A DNA stretch of 64,000 nt from Nonomuraea guangzhouensis (GTDB taxonomy: Bacteria; Actinomycetota; Actinomycetes; Streptosporangiales; Streptosporangiaceae): contig NZ_JAHKRM010000004.1 of assembly GCF_019396345.1 (NCBI RefSeq), positions 372,001-436,000 on the forward strand. Reading direction: 5' to 3'. A model generated the notes under the pieces. That model was not told where the DNA came from. It was given only the letters and a program-made list of their open reading frames with translations, and made no database searches. Numbering within the stretch: the stretch's first letter is position 1; each line of letters begins with the position of its first letter. The translations under genes were made by a program, and so were the position numbers. Shown one piece after another: positions 62,836-64,000 of the stretch.

Positions 62836-64000
62836 CTATGCGAACACCTTCTGAACATGATGGAGGCCGCGGACCAGGGCGTCGATCTCGCCCGTGGTGT
62901 TGTACAGGTAGAACGACGCCCGAGTGGTCGCCGGTATTCCGAACCGCAGGTGGAGCGGCCGGGCGCAGTGGTGCCCGACCCGTACGGCGATGCCGAAGTC
63001 GTCGTCGAGCAGCTGGCCGACGTCGTGCGGGTGGATCCCGTCCAGCGTGAACGACAGGGTGGCGCCCCGCTGGTCGAGCGAGTCGGGCCCGATCAGGCGC
63101 AGCGTGGGCACCTCGCGCAGCGCGTCGAGCGCGTAGGCCGTCAGGCCGCGCTCGTGCGCCTCGATGGCCTCCATGCCGATGCCGGTCAGGTAGTCGACGG
63201 CCGCGCCGAGACCGATGGCCTCGACGATCGGCGGGGTGCCCGCCTCGAACTTGTGCGGCACCGGCGCGTACGTCGAGTGGTCCATCCAGACCGCCTCGAT
63301 CATCTCGCCGCCGCCCATGAACGGGGGCATGGCGTCGAGCAGCTCGGCCCGGCCCCAGAGCACACCGATGCCCGAGGGACCGACCATCTTGTGACCGGTG
63401 AAGGCGACGAAGTCGACGCCCAGCTCGGCCATGTTCACGGCGTGGTGCGGGACCGACTGGGAGGCGTCGAGCATCACCAGCGCGCCCACCTCACGGGCCC
63501 GGCGCAGCACGTCGGCGACCGGGTTGATGGTGCCGAGCACGTTGGACTGATGCGCGATCGACACGATCTTCGTACGCTCAGTGATCAGTCCTGAAATATC
63601 CGAAATATCGAGGCGGCCATCGTCCGTGACACCGAACCACTTGAGCGTCGCGCCGGTGCGCTGCACCAGGAACTGCCACGGCACGATGTTGGAGTGGTGC
63701 TCCATCTCGGAGATGACGACCTCGTCGCCGGGGCCGAGGGTGAAGCGGGGGTCGGTGTTGGCCGGGTTGCCGAAGGAGTAGGCGACCAGGTTGAGCGCCT
63801 CGGAGGCGTTCTTGGTGAAGATCACCTCGTCGCGCGACGGGGCGCCGATGAAGTCGGCCACCTTGTCGCGCGCGTTCTCGAAGGCCTCGGTCGACTCCGC
63901 GCCGAGCGCGTGCATGGCGCGCCCGACGTTGCTGTAGTGCATCGCCAGATGCTCGCGTATGGTCTCGACGACCGCGGTGGGCTTCTGGGAGGAGTTGCCC
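62836..64000 (-). CDS. sufS: Cysteine desulfurase SufS, 5' end missing
   Basis: At least 388 codons visible; the N-terminus lies beyond the window edge, since the frame is open to 64000 and translates to SSQKPTAVVETIREHLA just before the first internal Met. PLP enzyme of fold type I mobilising sulfur from cysteine. The PLP lysine lies in FTGHKMVGPSG, the catalytic cysteine in RVGHHCARPLH near the C-terminus, with the SufS-type short loop. Upstream genes of the SUF operon (sufB, sufD, sufC, regulator) are expected outside. Confidence 0.95.
   Translation of the reverse strand, partial: GNSSQKPTAVVETIREHLAMHYSNVGRAMHALGAESTEAFENARDKVADFIGAPSRDEVIFTKNASEALNLVAYSFGNPANTDPRFTLGPGDEVVISEMEHHSNIVPWQFLVQRTGATLKWFGVTDDGRLDISDISGLITERTKIVSIAHQSNVLGTINPVADVLRRAREVGALVMLDASQSVPHHAVNMAELGVDFVAFTGHKMVGPSGIGVLWGRAELLDAMPPFMGGGEMIEAVWMDHSTYAPVPHKFEAGTPPIVEAIGLGAAVDYLTGIGMEAIEAHERGLTAYALDALREVPTLRLIGPDSLDQRGATLSFTLDGIHPHDVGQLLDDDFGIAVRVGHHCARPLHLRFGIPATTRASFYLYNTTGEIDALVRGLHHVQKVFA

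Overview
This window is high-GC actinomycete chromosome, most likely from the Streptosporangiales (Nonomuraea or Streptosporangium type). The evidence is a mycothiol ligase (mshC), a WhiB regulator, an InhA-type fabG-fabI pair, the actinobacterial DUF3090/SCO1664/MSMEG_4193 trio, frequent GTG and TTG starts, and many 4-bp ATGA/GTGA/TTGA stop-start overlaps. The genus is inference. I see no rRNA, tRNA, CRISPR array, prophage or secondary-metabolite cluster. The only trace of a mobile element is one decayed IS630-type transposase fragment.

Layout. 0-5.3 kb: sirohydrochlorin chelatase plus an NnaR-like HemD/winged-helix regulator, peptide deformylase, WhiB, a GmhB-like phosphatase, a wrecked family 9 glycosyltransferase and an intact family 4 glycosyltransferase. 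5.5-11.4 kb: a DinB-like protein, then the minus-strand run phosphomutase, DUF3090, PI-kinase-like SCO1664 protein, NRDE protein and mshC, and a divergent aldo/keto reductase. 11.5-20 kb: a secreted protein, fabI/fabG, tldD/tldE, dodecin, a DUF3099 membrane protein, a 6C-like small RNA, mobA and moaA. 20-31 kb: a kinase-like protein, the IS630 remnant, an Atu4866-family protein, two secreted proteins, a long-chain acyl-CoA ligase, a deleted POT transporter, a TRIC channel, divergent yczR/yczE and a GH15 enzyme. 31-38.5 kb: an LD-carboxypeptidase, a sulfotransferase, an ABC exporter, a crotonase, a small HTH protein and an ABC-F ATPase.

38.5-47.7 kb is a complete-looking rhamnogalacturonan uptake and degradation locus: PL26 exolyase, CE12-type esterase, Lpl/Ytc-type ABC importer, YesL, YesU (DUF1961) and a LacI regulator. 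An identical 14-bp palindromic operator lies upstream of both the transport operon and the regulator gene, and a third copy-like site lies inside yesL. 47.8-57.7 kb holds two operons with the same order (ABC ATPase, permease, histidine kinase, response regulator), separated by acVLRF1 and a degenerate EAL protein. 57.7-64 kb: carbonic anhydrase, hisG/hisE, a DEAD-box helicase, and the DUF59-sufU-sufS end of a SUF iron-sulfur operon running off the window.

Two observations stand out. First, a plus-strand RNA at about 17.6-17.7 kb has three successive hairpins, each with a nine-base loop of the form NN-CCCCC-GT, and the third is an intrinsic terminator. It resembles the actinobacterial 6C RNA family but has a third C-rich loop. 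Second, several otherwise conserved proteins carry in-frame expansions of short tandem repeats. The clearest case is the histidine kinase at 48.5-50.7 kb. It has a decapeptide array at its N-terminus, about 28 hexapeptide units inside the dimerisation hairpin, and 14 nonapeptide units in the ATP lid in exact register with the native G2 box. Related arrays occur in mobA, in a secreted protein, in LacI and in the helicase tail.
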